From VXYL01 sp963665195 (GTDB taxonomy: Bacteria; Pseudomonadota; Gammaproteobacteria; Pseudomonadales; Azotimanducaceae), in the NCBI GenBank assembly GCA_963665195.1, contig OY762070.1, forward strand, positions 3,224,001 through 3,288,000: 64,000 bases of DNA. The letters run 5' to 3'. Within the stretch, counting starts at the first letter, position 1. Every line of letters begins with the position of its first letter. The notes beneath the pieces are model-generated. The model had not been told where the DNA came from. It saw nothing but the letters and a program-made list of their open reading frames with translations, and ran no database searches. Shown here piece by piece: positions 8,195 to 15,699 of this stretch. The position numbers were made by a program, and so were the translations under genes.

Positions 8195-9132
8195 GCCAGC
8201 AGTTCCGCGGCCAGGCGCACGGAGCGTTCGAGCGCGTCCTCGTCCAAGCGGCCGATGCGAAGGCGGGTGACGACCAGATGCGTCATGCCGAGTTCCTCTG
8301 CGTAGCGGGCCACCAGCTCCTTGACCTCGTTCGGCTCGCCGACGATCGCCCAATCCTCGGCGGTGGACAGCGGCCGGCGCGGGTTCGCCTGCTGCATCTG
8401 GCGAGCCGTCTGCGTCAACTGCTCGCGAACTTGGCCGAGCAGGCGGCGGTCCTCGGCGATGAAGACGGTGCGCATGATCATCACCTCGTTCGGCGCCTCG
8501 ACCCCGGCCTCGGCGCTGGCCTCGGCATGGCGCCGGTAGTTTTCGCGCAGGCGCGGCACTGGTTCCATGGGCGAGGCGAGGTACGGCAGGCCGAGGCGCC
8601 CCGCCTGCGCGAGCGCCTTGGGGCCGAAGGCAGCGACGCAGATCGGCGGATGCGGCTGCTGCACGGGCAGCGGCGACAGCGTCACCGTACCGTCGCCGGC
8701 CTTGATCGGCTCGCCGCGCCAGGCGCGAATCATCTCGGCGAGGCACCACTCGAAGATGCGGCGCTTGTCCTTGCGGGAAACGGAGAACGCGTCGAACATG
8801 GCCTCCTGGTAGCCGCGTCCGACGCCAAGCGTCACCCGCCCGCCGGACAGTCGGTCCAGCACGGCGACCTGCTCCGCCGCCTGCAATGGATGGCGCAGGG
8901 GCAGCAGGTAGGACGTGGTGGCGAGCCGAATGCGCTGCGTGCCGGCGGCCACCGCGGCGAGCAGCATGAGCGGATCGGGGATGGCGCCGCCGCCGGTGAA
9001 GTGGTTCTCCGGCAACCAGAAGGACCGGTAGCCCCAGGATTCGGCCAAGGCGCCCTGGCGGGCGAGGTCCGCCCCTTGGACATGGCCGGAGATTAGCCAG
9101 GGCGTCAGGCCGAGATGCAGGGCCCCGCTCAC
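8191..9132 (-). CDS. LLM-class (luciferase-like) flavin-dependent oxidoreductase
   Basis: A 313-residue TIM-barrel monooxygenase of the bacterial-luciferase superfamily, using F420 or FMN. Characteristic parts are LAESWGYRSFWLPENHF near residue 30, TSYLLPLRHPLQAAEQVA, and the LGVGRGYQEAMFDAF region. The C-terminal ETHLVV-like element reads MTHLVVTRL. Substrate is unknown. The start ATG overlaps the stop of the PLC/P1-nuclease-like gene by 4 bases. The 3' end abuts yhhQ tail to tail. Confidence 0.88.
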   Translation of the reverse strand: MSGALHLGLTPWLISGHVQGADLARQGALAESWGYRSFWLPENHFTGGGAIPDPLMLLAAVAAGTQRIRLATTSYLLPLRHPLQAAEQVAVLDRLSGGRVTLGVGRGYQEAMFDAFSVSRKDKRRIFEWCLAEMIRAWRGEPIKAGDGTVTLSPLPVQQPHPPICVAAFGPKALAQAGRLGLPYLASPMEPVPRLRENYRRHAEASAEAGVEAPNEVMIMRTVFIAEDRRLLGQVREQLTQTARQMQQANPRRPLSTAEDWAIVGEPNEVKELVARYAEELGMTHLVVTRLRIGRLDEDALERSVRLAAELLA

Positions 9133-10040
9133 TCGGCGGTGCGGCCCGGGTCGGCGGCAACCAGCGACCGGTCCGCCACCGTGCGGACGTGCTCCACGGA
9201 CATGGCGATGGCCGCCATGGTCGCTTTCACCGCATCGAGATGGCGCCCCAAGGCGTACTCGGCGTAGATGGGGTCGTTGTGCAGCAGCACGCAGCGGCGG
9301 CTCTCGTCGGCGGTGCAGCGGAAACGCACCTCGCGTCCGAAGCTGTTGCCGGCATCGCCGTAGCGGCCGAACTCATCGAGATCGTTGTCGAGCTCCCAGA
9401 ACGCCTCCCAATCCGACGGCATGCCGCGCATCGGCGTGGTGATGGACTCGATGGTGCGCTCGGCGGTATCCACCAGCAGCTTCTCGAACGTGCCGTCGGC
9501 GGCGCGCACGGCGGTGCAGTCATCGCCGAGGGCGACGCCCAACGCTTCGCTGTCCACCGGGAACGCATTGAAGCGGTCCACGTTGCTGAACCGCCACCAG
9601 CGGGCAGTGTACACAGGTGCCACCGTCGCTGGCGTGGTGACATCCTGGATGTGGTTCACCAGCCGGCCGAGGTTGGTGAACCGGCGGCTGAGATCCCGCG
9701 CCGCCTTGAATCGCGCCAGGCTCTCGCGGTAGCTGTCGTGCATCCGGGTCTCCAGCACCCACAGGATGCGTCCGGCGGACTGGCTGCTGCGGTCGTAGTA
9801 GTTCCAGCGGAACATCCGCTGCCACCAAGGCTGCTCGGCCTGGTTGGCATTGGCCATCGCCACGTACCGGACTTGAAGGGAAGTCAGCCGCGCCAGATGG
9901 GTCTCCTCGACGCACTGGTTGTACTGCCGGGCGGCGAAGAACGTGAGCTGCTGGTGGATCGCGCCTTCGTAGGCGGACGCGGACATCTGGAGCCATGCAG
10001 CGGCCAAGGCGGCGGCGAGCGCGAGTTTTCTTCCGAGCAT
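9129..10040 (-). CDS. Secreted PLC/S1-P1-nuclease-like protein
   Basis: A 303-residue exported protein. The start MLGRKLALAAALAAAWLQMS at 10040 gives a clear signal peptide with cleavage near ASA-YEG; longer in-frame starts would bury it. The fragments IHQQLTFFAARQYNQC and LVNHIQDVTTPATV (an HxxDxxxP element) recall the zinc-dependent phospholipase C / S1-P1 nuclease fold, where His and Asp bind the trinuclear zinc site. Family assignment is tentative and the substrate could be lipid or nucleic acid. Two cysteine pairs in the mature part suit a periplasmic or secreted location. The gene overlaps the LLM gene start by 4 bases and has a 459-base non-coding region on its 5' side. Confidence 0.6.
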   Translation of the reverse strand: MLGRKLALAAALAAAWLQMSASAYEGAIHQQLTFFAARQYNQCVEETHLARLTSLQVRYVAMANANQAEQPWWQRMFRWNYYDRSSQSAGRILWVLETRMHDSYRESLARFKAARDLSRRFTNLGRLVNHIQDVTTPATVAPVYTARWWRFSNVDRFNAFPVDSEALGVALGDDCTAVRAADGTFEKLLVDTAERTIESITTPMRGMPSDWEAFWELDNDLDEFGRYGDAGNSFGREVRFRCTADESRRCVLLHNDPIYAEYALGRHLDAVKATMAAIAMSVEHVRTVADRSLVAADPGRTAE

Positions 10041-10499
10041 CGACTCCGCATCCGGCCTGCAAGTGCGACCGTGCGCGGCCAGCCCACGCACGAAACGAAC
10101 GCGAACCGTAAACCACCAGACCACCAAGCGCAAGGCTCTGGTGTAGGACGAATCTCTGCCCAAGCAGCATTTGCGGCCCCGATCATGTCCCCACGCCGAG
10201 GATAGGGCGTTCGTGATGCCCCCACTCCCGCAACCCGCCTGGGAACGGCGGGCCCGCGACGGCCACAGGGCTGTCGCCGAAAGGCGCACGGCCTGCCCCA
10301 TCGGCTCCGCCGGCAGACGTGCGGTTGACGTAGCTGGCCCGTCTTGCAGTGCCATCTCGCCCGCGCTGCAGCAGTGCGCGTGTCCTCCGGCGCTCTTCAA
10401 TGACAGTTGCACATGTGTCTTGGCGGGCGCGTCAGGGTGGCCGTACACGATGCCCCAAGTGGCACGACCATTTGCCGAACCCGCAGCCGAACCCGCAGC
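10041..10499. other. 459-base intergenic region without a supported gene
   Basis: Several open frames cross this stretch on both strands, but none has a family match, a ribosome binding site or neighbour-like codon use. It separates two minus-strand genes and must contain the promoter of the PLC-like gene. A 12-base unit (CCGAACCCGCAG) is repeated twice in tandem just after the stop of the upstream membrane-protein gene (about 10475-10500). Confidence 0.5.
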
Positions 10500-11048
10500 T
10501 CATTCGTCCTTTTCTTGCTGTTGCTTCTTGGGTGCATCCTGCATCGGTGCATCGCTGTCCGCTTCCGTCGCCGCCTTCGCCATTCGTTGTGCAGTTGCCA
10601 TCACTCCCTGCAACTTGCCTCGCAACCCGTCTTGCGCCCCGCCTGCCATTCCTCCGACCCCAAAGGCCCCGATCAGGGCAAGGCTGCCGCCTGCGATCGT
10701 CAGTACGGCCAAGAGCGCGAATCCTGAGCCACCGAACGCTCCCAAAATGCCGCAGGCGATGAGCGCAACGCCGCAAGACCTGCGCCTGACGCCCGAGATT
10801 AGCAACGCGCTGAGGATCACGGTCGCGTAGGCGAATATCAGACCCCAGACGAAACCGGGCCCCTCGATCGGGTGCCCAACGTCCCTCATCCCAAAGAGAC
10901 TGCCGATGTCACCGGCAACCCTGCTGACGTTGGAGATGCTCCCAGTGACCTGCTTAGCGACCGCCAACGCCAGCGCGACGAGCGTCTGCAGGGCGCCGGC
11001 AACCAATCCGACGACTCCGCCGGCCCTCCTTAAATCCGCTTCTACCAT
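10500..11048 (-). CDS. Small multi-pass membrane protein, paralogue of the next gene upstream
   Basis: A 182-residue protein, function unknown. The ATG at 11048 (MVEADLRRAGGVVGLVAGAL) has a GGGAGA ribosome binding site at good distance; a longer start would add an Arg-rich segment without RBS. There are about four hydrophobic, glycine-rich segments: GGVVGLVAGALQTLVALALAV, then VWGLIFAYATVILSALLISG, then two in the second half. A cytoplasmic charged tail ends KKQQQEKDE. The N-terminal repeat-like GGxxxxxxGxLQTLxxAL and the central VILSALLISGxxxR resemble the gene at 11166-11588, so the two arose by duplication. It lies downstream of a DUF945 gene in the same orientation. Confidence 0.7.
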   Translation of the reverse strand: MVEADLRRAGGVVGLVAGALQTLVALALAVAKQVTGSISNVSRVAGDIGSLFGMRDVGHPIEGPGFVWGLIFAYATVILSALLISGVRRRSCGVALIACGILGAFGGSGFALLAVLTIAGGSLALIGAFGVGGMAGGAQDGLRGKLQGVMATAQRMAKAATEADSDAPMQDAPKKQQQEKDE

Positions 11049-11165
11049 CTTGCTTGTCTCCCGAATTTTGATTTCCTGTGGTCTCCCTATCCCCGAACCC
11101 GAACGGCGGTCCGTGGACTTACGCGTCCGGGACGGCTCCCTAGGACGACCTTGCCGTCGCAACTC

Positions 11166-11588
11166 CTAATCCACCTTTCCGGATGCGCCGGACGGGTCGC
11201 TCGCGCCCGGCTTCTTGGCCGCTTCCGCTATTCGCTTCAGCGTTGCCGTCATGCCTCCAAAGACAGTCTTGTGGTCGAACAGCGCGACAGTACCTCCGAT
11301 CAGGCCGAGTGAGGCACTCAAGAAGAGAACGGTTCCGCCGACGAAGGCGCACAGAAGTGCGCTGACGATCAGCACGATGCACAAGGTCTTGGACTTGGCA
11401 CCCGAGATCAGAAAAGCGCCGACGATCACGCTCACCACGCCAGCAGCGATCAAGCCGACCCCTACTTCAAGGTCGCCATGAAGCACTTGCGCGAACGTCG
11501 TCATCAGTGCTCCGAACAACGTTTGCAGCAGGCCTCCGCCAAAGGCGAGAACTCCGCCTGCCATCCCCAAGTTGACCTTTCCTGCCAT
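11166..11588 (-). CDS. Small multi-pass membrane protein, paralogue of the gene downstream
   Basis: A 140-residue protein of unknown function with about four hydrophobic segments and a short charged tail (RIAEAAKKPGASDPSG). A strong RBS (AGGAGAG) precedes the ATG at 11588. The segments GGVLAFGGGLLQTLFGAL and SVIVGAFLISGAKSKT align with the 10500-11048 protein, which is about 40 residues longer. It starts 44 bases after the DUF945 stop, so the DUF945 gene and these two paralogues are probably one operon. No enzymatic motif is visible; a structural or stress role is possible but unsupported. Confidence 0.72.
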   Translation of the reverse strand: MAGKVNLGMAGGVLAFGGGLLQTLFGALMTTFAQVLHGDLEVGVGLIAAGVVSVIVGAFLISGAKSKTLCIVLIVSALLCAFVGGTVLFLSASLGLIGGTVALFDHKTVFGGMTATLKRIAEAAKKPGASDPSGASGKVD

Positions 11589-11632
11589 GCTTCTCTCCTA
11601 GTGTGTTGCCTCTGGTTGATCGGCTCTCCAGC

Positions 11633-13045
11633 TCAGCGTGTTAGCTCGTCCACCAACTCGGCGAGCACCAGGGTTGCTTCCGAGCGCTGGCCGCCGAGGC
11701 TGCCGGTCGCGAGGTCGAGCGTCTCGCCATTGAGAACCCACTCACGGTCCGCGAACTCGAGCCGAGCCGTGTAGTCGTCGCCGTGTTCCTCGAACACGCC
11801 ACCCCGCACCATTTCGTGCATGTTCTCGTCAATCGCCGCGGCCACCAGATCACCGGCGCCAAGGTTGCGCATGATGTGGCCCGGCAGCTCGCGGTGGAAG
11901 GCCAGACCGAGGTTCGCACTGATCGGCAGACTTAGGAGCCCCCTGGTCATCCTTGCGAAGTTCTCGATGTTGACATCGCCCGGCAGGTCACCCCCGCGGT
12001 ATTCGAATGCCAGCGTAGCTGACGCCGACCTGCCCTCGTGGGCCAAAGTGAGGCTGTGGACATCGAAACTCAGACGTTCCCGGACTAATGCATCGGCCGT
12101 GAGGAGCATTGGCAAAACGCCCGCGAGACCCTGAAGGGAGCCGAAGTCCTGCATCAGACGAGCTACGGCATCCGTCCCGCACTCCAAGCCAACGTCCGCG
12201 GCCAAGTCCAAGCGCAGCGGAAATCCGGCCGAGGGAAAGTAGAAGTCGGACACCTCGCCGTCCAACCGGACAACGAGCCTGTCCTCGATGACTCTGGCGT
12301 CGACGTACAGGCTAGATGGCCCGATTTCACCAGTGTCTTCCGCGTCAAAGCCGGCAACATCGGTGCGCATGCTGCCCATCCACATCAACGGCAAGCGCGA
12401 GTCCCGGTACAAACTAGCCGCCAAAGAGACTGGCCCGATCTCGACCCCGTCGGTGCCATCTCTCGCGAGAAGGCCGCGGAAATCTCCATTGAAGTCGATC
12501 GCGTCGTCGGCCATGTCCGCGACCGCTTTGATTCCTCCGAAGTGGAATCCTCCGTCGTGCGCGAACTCCGGGATGTTCAGGCCAATGGCGATGGCGTCGC
12601 CGAATCCGAGCAGCAGGCCTACATGGGCAGCGGCGTCTACGTCGAAGAACTCGCGCAACTCACGGAGAAACGGATGTCCGGCCCCATCGAGCACCAACTC
12701 GACACTGGCTAGGCCGAGTCCCGAGGGAGTGCCTGAGATTACGGGTCCGTGGCGGAGGGTCGCCACGAACGGCGTCTCGGAGGCGAGCATACTGATGCCG
12801 CCGAACGCCACGTTCAGCTTCAAAGCCGCGGTACTCGAGAACCAACCTGCGTCCCAGTCGTCGAACGACACACGCAACTCCGCATCGGTGCCGAACGCAT
12901 CGAGGCCGACGCCTTCGTCTAAGTCATCGAGGGCGGAGCGTGCAAGGTTTCCGAAGATGGGAGGCAAGATCACCACGGCAACCACCGCGAGCGTCGCCGC
13001 GACCGTCGCTCCTAGAATCGCTATCCGCTTGGTGATGTCGTCCAT
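11633..13045 (-). CDS. DUF945 (YdgA-like) protein
   Basis: A 470-residue protein with one N-terminal transmembrane segment (AILGATVAATLAVVAVVILPP) and a long periplasmic domain. The pattern LRHGPVISGTPSGLGLASVE and LALAHEGRSASATLAFEYRGGDLP-like strands are those of the DUF945/YdgA family, whose function is unknown. A strong RBS (GAGGAGG) lies upstream of the ATG at 13045. It is the first gene of a minus-strand group with the two small membrane paralogues. YdgA-type proteins are inner-membrane anchored and face the periplasm. Confidence 0.78.
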   Translation of the reverse strand: MDDITKRIAILGATVAATLAVVAVVILPPIFGNLARSALDDLDEGVGLDAFGTDAELRVSFDDWDAGWFSSTAALKLNVAFGGISMLASETPFVATLRHGPVISGTPSGLGLASVELVLDGAGHPFLRELREFFDVDAAAHVGLLLGFGDAIAIGLNIPEFAHDGGFHFGGIKAVADMADDAIDFNGDFRGLLARDGTDGVEIGPVSLAASLYRDSRLPLMWMGSMRTDVAGFDAEDTGEIGPSSLYVDARVIEDRLVVRLDGEVSDFYFPSAGFPLRLDLAADVGLECGTDAVARLMQDFGSLQGLAGVLPMLLTADALVRERLSFDVHSLTLAHEGRSASATLAFEYRGGDLPGDVNIENFARMTRGLLSLPISANLGLAFHRELPGHIMRNLGAGDLVAAAIDENMHEMVRGGVFEEHGDDYTARLEFADREWVLNGETLDLATGSLGGQRSEATLVLAELVDELTR

Positions 13046-13115
13046 CCTTTACCTCCTCAAGTGCCGCTAGGCAGACTAGGGCTGAGTCGCCGCCCGTCCG
13101 CATCGGCTAGAGGTC

Positions 13116-13136
13116 GCGGCGTTCGCCGCTCTTTTT
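13116..13136 (+). terminator. Rho-independent terminator-like hairpin with no obvious upstream gene
   Basis: On the plus strand GCGGC-GTTC-GCCGC is followed by TCTTTTT. No plus-strand gene lies immediately upstream, since DUF945 reads away from it. It may end an unrecognised short transcript, or be chance. See findings. Confidence 0.4.
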
Positions 13137-13324
13137 CTGTTCAGGGTGGGGCTGGCCTGGCGAGGTCCCGAGTAGCTAGCTCGGCGACTCAGCGGCAGGC
13201 GCTTCATGCACCTCGTCCGATACGCGCTTAAGACCTTACGCCGTTGCGCGACGAAACGCAAGCGACATCAGCTAGGAATGTTAGATGAGCGTATGCAGCG
13301 TGAACAAAAGGTGTCAGAGGAGGG

Positions 13325-14074
13325 GTGGTGTACCGGATTCGCCCCGAGCGCATGAACGCTCTGGGGCGGGAACTGGGTGCCGAACTGCGCACCGCCGAGG
13401 CCGAGTTCGTTGCCGACGACGACGCCTGGATCGGCATCTACACCGGCGCCGGCGACCGGGCGTTCTGCGCCGGGCGCGATCTGAAGGAAGCGGCCGAGGA
13501 GGAAGCCGGCAGCGACAAGCCGCCGACTAGCTCGGTGCCGCCGAGCCCTATCACCCGTTTCGAGCGCATCGCCGCCGACCACGGCAAGCCCACCATCGCC
13601 GCCATCAACGGCGCGGCCTACGGCGGCGGCTTGGAGAAGGCGCTCACCTGCGACATCCGCATCTGCTCGGACAACGCCCGCCTGGCCTTGGCCGAGGTGA
13701 AGGTCGGCCTGTGTCCGCCCGGCGGCTCGTTCAACCTGCCGCGTCTGGTCGGCCTCTCGAACGCCATGTGGCTGCTGCTCTCCGGCGAGCCGGTGGACGC
13801 CGAGGAAGCGCTGCGCATGGGCCTCGTCAGCCGCGTGGTGCCGTATCCGGAGCTGCTCGACACGGCGGTGCAAATGGCCGAGACCATCGCCGCCAACGCA
13901 CCCTTGGCCGTGCGAGCGACGCGCAAGCTGGCGCATCTGGGCATCGAGGTGCCCTTGGACTACGCCCGCCGCATGGGCGCCATGCTGATCGAATCCGTGT
14001 GGTCCTCGGAGGATGCGGTGGAGGGTGCCCGGGCGTTTGCGGAGAAGCGCCCGCCGGAGTGGCGCCAGCGGTAG
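13325..14074 (+). CDS. Enoyl-CoA hydratase/isomerase (crotonase) family protein, N-terminally short
   Basis: A 249-residue crotonase-fold protein of CoA-ester metabolism. The oxyanion-hole loops are visible (AFCAGRDLKEA and NGAAYGGGLEKALTCDIRI), and a Glu is in place in LALAEVKVGLCPPGGS. The C-terminal helices are complete. The protein begins at VYRIRPERMNALG, directly in what is normally ...LNRPERMNAL, so the first beta strand (about 12-15 residues) of typical members is missing; an in-frame stop lies at 13301. The start is GTG at 13325 or 13328, with AGGAGG unusually close. Either a real short form or a gene that has lost its first codons. Confidence 0.75.
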   Translation: MVYRIRPERMNALGRELGAELRTAEAEFVADDDAWIGIYTGAGDRAFCAGRDLKEAAEEEAGSDKPPTSSVPPSPITRFERIAADHGKPTIAAINGAAYGGGLEKALTCDIRICSDNARLALAEVKVGLCPPGGSFNLPRLVGLSNAMWLLLSGEPVDAEEALRMGLVSRVVPYPELLDTAVQMAETIAANAPLAVRATRKLAHLGIEVPLDYARRMGAMLIESVWSSEDAVEGARAFAEKRPPEWRQR

Positions 14075-14096
14075 CTCTCTGCGGGGATCGCCCGAT

Positions 14097-14171
14097 TGGA
14101 GCGGGCGATGGGAGTCGAACCCACGTCACCAGCTTGGGAAGCTGGGGTAATGACCGTTATACGACGCCCGC
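14097..14171 (-). tRNA. tRNA-Gly (anticodon CCC)
   Basis: On the minus strand a full cloverleaf can be drawn. The acceptor stem is GCGGGCG/CGCCCGC with a U discriminator and an encoded CCA. The anticodon stem CCAGC/GCTGG has the loop TTCCCAA (anticodon CCC). The T arm is GGG-TTCGACT-CCC. It lies between the crotonase gene and the transposase remnant. Confidence 0.95.
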
Positions 14172-14422
14172 GTCGGGAGCCGATTATTGCCGCTCCGCGC
14201 CATCCAGACAACACGATGTGCGGACTCAGCACATATTAGACTGAGGGCTCAGGCAGCCATGTCGGCAACGTACTCCAAGGGGGTGGCCATGTCCAGGCGG
14301 CGGTGGGGCCGGACGCCGTTGTAGAAGCGCAGGTATTCGACGAGCGGCCCGGCGGCTTCCGCGACGGCGAGTTCGGCGTCGTACTGGGACCAGAACTCGG
14401 CGCGCGAGGTGTCGTTGGCGAA

Positions 14423-14436
14423 CCGACTTCAGTCGG
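14423..14436. repeat. Short palindrome inserted in the transposase remnant
   Basis: CCGACT-TC-AGTCGG, six-base perfect arms. It interrupts the reading frame between the QWNGCVE and AN(D)TSRAEF parts of the transposase; removing about 17 bases here rejoins them. Confidence 0.65.
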
Positions 14437-14646
14437 CCTCGACCGCAGCCGTTCCACTGGGGCCGGCGCGGGGGCAGGACCTTGAGGGGCACGGCGGCCT
14501 TCTCGCAGGCGTCCTCGAAGTCGGCCATGAACTCGCTGCCGCCCTCGACGCGCACTGCGGGCAGTGCGTCGGGCGGAGGACACGGCGAACGGCATGTCGG
14601 CGAGGACGGCGCGGAGGAAGCGGGCGGCGTTCCCGGCGGGTGTCGG

Positions 14647-14663
14647 CGCGCCCTTCGGGCGCG
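14647..14663. repeat. Short palindrome inserted in the transposase remnant
   Basis: CGCGCCC-TTC-GGGCGCG, seven-base arms. It splits VYSRA from TPAGNAARFLRAVL; removing about 14 bases restores the frame. Confidence 0.65.
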
Positions 14664-14711
14664 GGAGTAGACGCGGGCGACCATGTGCTTGGAGATCGGG
14701 CAGTACCGCCG

Positions 14712-14728
14712 GCGAACCTCCGGTTCGC
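14712..14728. repeat. Short palindrome inserted in the transposase remnant
   Basis: GCGAACC-TCC-GGTTCGC, seven-base arms, exactly 17 bases. It splits GRTLKEF from RRYCPISKHM; its removal rejoins them in frame. Confidence 0.7.
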
Positions 14729-14778
14729 GAACTCCTTGAGGGTCCTGCCGTCGCGGGAGACGCTCATGTGGGTCGATG

Positions 14779-14792
14779 CGCGCTGAAGCGCG
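14779..14792. repeat. Short palindrome inserted in the transposase remnant
   Basis: CGCGCT-GA-AGCGCG, six-base arms. It separates PGELVQ from IDHMSV of the catalytic domain; about 15 bases are extra here. Confidence 0.65.
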
Positions 14793-15323
14793 TTGCACCA
14801 GCTCGCCGGGGCGCTCGGCGCGCTCGCCGTACCGCCAGCGCCGCGCCCACGAGTCGGCGAAGTCGCGGCGGCGCTTCGGCCGCGGCAGAACGCGCAGGGC
14901 CGCACGCGGCCGAGCCGCGCGCCCTTGGCGAGGATGCGCCCGACCGTCGAGGCGCCCAGCGTCCTGCCCTCGCGGGCGAGCAGGACGCGGATCGGCTTAC
15001 CGGCCCATGAAGGGGTGCCGCCGGCGCATGTCCCACACGGCCTCCTCGTCCTCGCGCGTCCACCGCGCCGAGCGCGCGCGGCGCGGCGCCCGCGACTTCG
15101 CCGCCAGGCCGCGCAGGCCGTTCTTCCGGTGGCGCGCCTTCCAGCGGAAGTACGTCGGCCGCGACCAGCCGACCGCGCGCAGCGCGGCGGCCTCCGAGCA
15201 GCCCTCGGCGCGCAGCTCGTCGCAGGTCTCCAGCCGGCGCAGGCGTTCCAGCGCCTCGGGCGGGGTCGCCTCGTCCACCGCGAAGCTGCGGTAGGATTTG
15301 GCGCGCATGGACTCGATGTTCAT

Positions 15324-15368
15324 GGTTCGGGCTCCTTGGTCGTTGCAGCAGCAAGGCTGCCCCGAACC
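15324..15368 (-). promoter_or_regulatory. Hairpin covering the transposase ribosome binding site
   Basis: On the minus strand an 8-base perfect stem (GGTTCGGG with CCCGAACC) ends exactly at the transposase ATG. An inner CCTTG/CAAGG stem places the Shine-Dalgarno AAGGAG within the fold. Such a structure would limit translation initiation, as described for other insertion sequences. Confidence 0.5.
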
Positions 15369-15699
15369 CGCGCGCCGGGCACGCGCGGCGCAACCGCCCC
15401 GGCCCGCCGGCGAACCGCGTCCGCCGAACGCTGCGGGGCCTGCCGCGTCAAGCCGCTGGCGCGGCTCCTCCGCTTCGCTCCGGCCCTTCGGGTGACCCGG
15501 CAGGCCCCCCGCAGCGAAGAGGTGGGCGATGACCGTAGGCAAGCTTCCGGTCATCGCTGACCCGGCGGTCTCACATGTATCTGGTTCCCGACAGCCCGGG
15601 GTGTCAACGCAAGCAGAATCCAAGCTCTCTGCCCCCGCATCTCTGCACCCCCGCGAGGATGCACCCCGGCCCTAGCGCAACACGCAGGTGCGAGGCTGG
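15369..15699. other. Intergenic region around the transposase remnant
   Basis: No gene is supported between the transposase start and the stop of the solute-binding protein. It contains GC-rich inverted repeats (CCGG...CCGG around 15480-15505) and the strong hairpin listed separately. It could include one end of the degraded insertion sequence. Confidence 0.4.
15526..15557. repeat. Perfect 10-bp inverted repeat with 12-base spacer
   Basis: GCGATGACCG at 15526-15535 pairs with CGGTCATCGC at 15548-15557. It lies 3' of the solute-binding protein gene and 5' of the transposase remnant. It may be a transcription terminator without a U-run, or part of the insertion-sequence end. Confidence 0.5.

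Larger units (their letters stand above)
14249..15323 (-). pseudogene. Transposase pseudogene (HTH plus rve/DDE integrase type, IS3/IS481-like), broken by short palindromic insertions
   Basis: Conceptual repair of several frames gives a transposase. It starts MNIESMRAKSYRSFAVDEAT at 15323, has a helix-turn-helix (GCSEAAALRAVGWSRPTYFRW), and an integrase core (LVQIDHMSVSRDG, then a GGSEFMADFED box, then LPPRRPQWNGCVE). It ends YNGVRPHRRL...PLEYVADMAA with TGA at 14249. The frame is broken at about seven places. Four of these are 14-17 bp self-complementary inserts (14779-14792, 14712-14728, 14647-14663, 14423-14436); others are small indels near 14997, 14880 and 14768. The second catalytic Asp also reads Glu (VEGGSEF). 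The element is inactive. No clean terminal inverted repeats were identified. Confidence 0.85.

Noticed and set aside
10460..10475. TGGCACG followed by TTTGC on the plus strand, resembling a sigma-54 promoter
   Set aside because: The spacing between GG and GC is one base too long, which sigma-54 does not tolerate, and no plus-strand gene follows.
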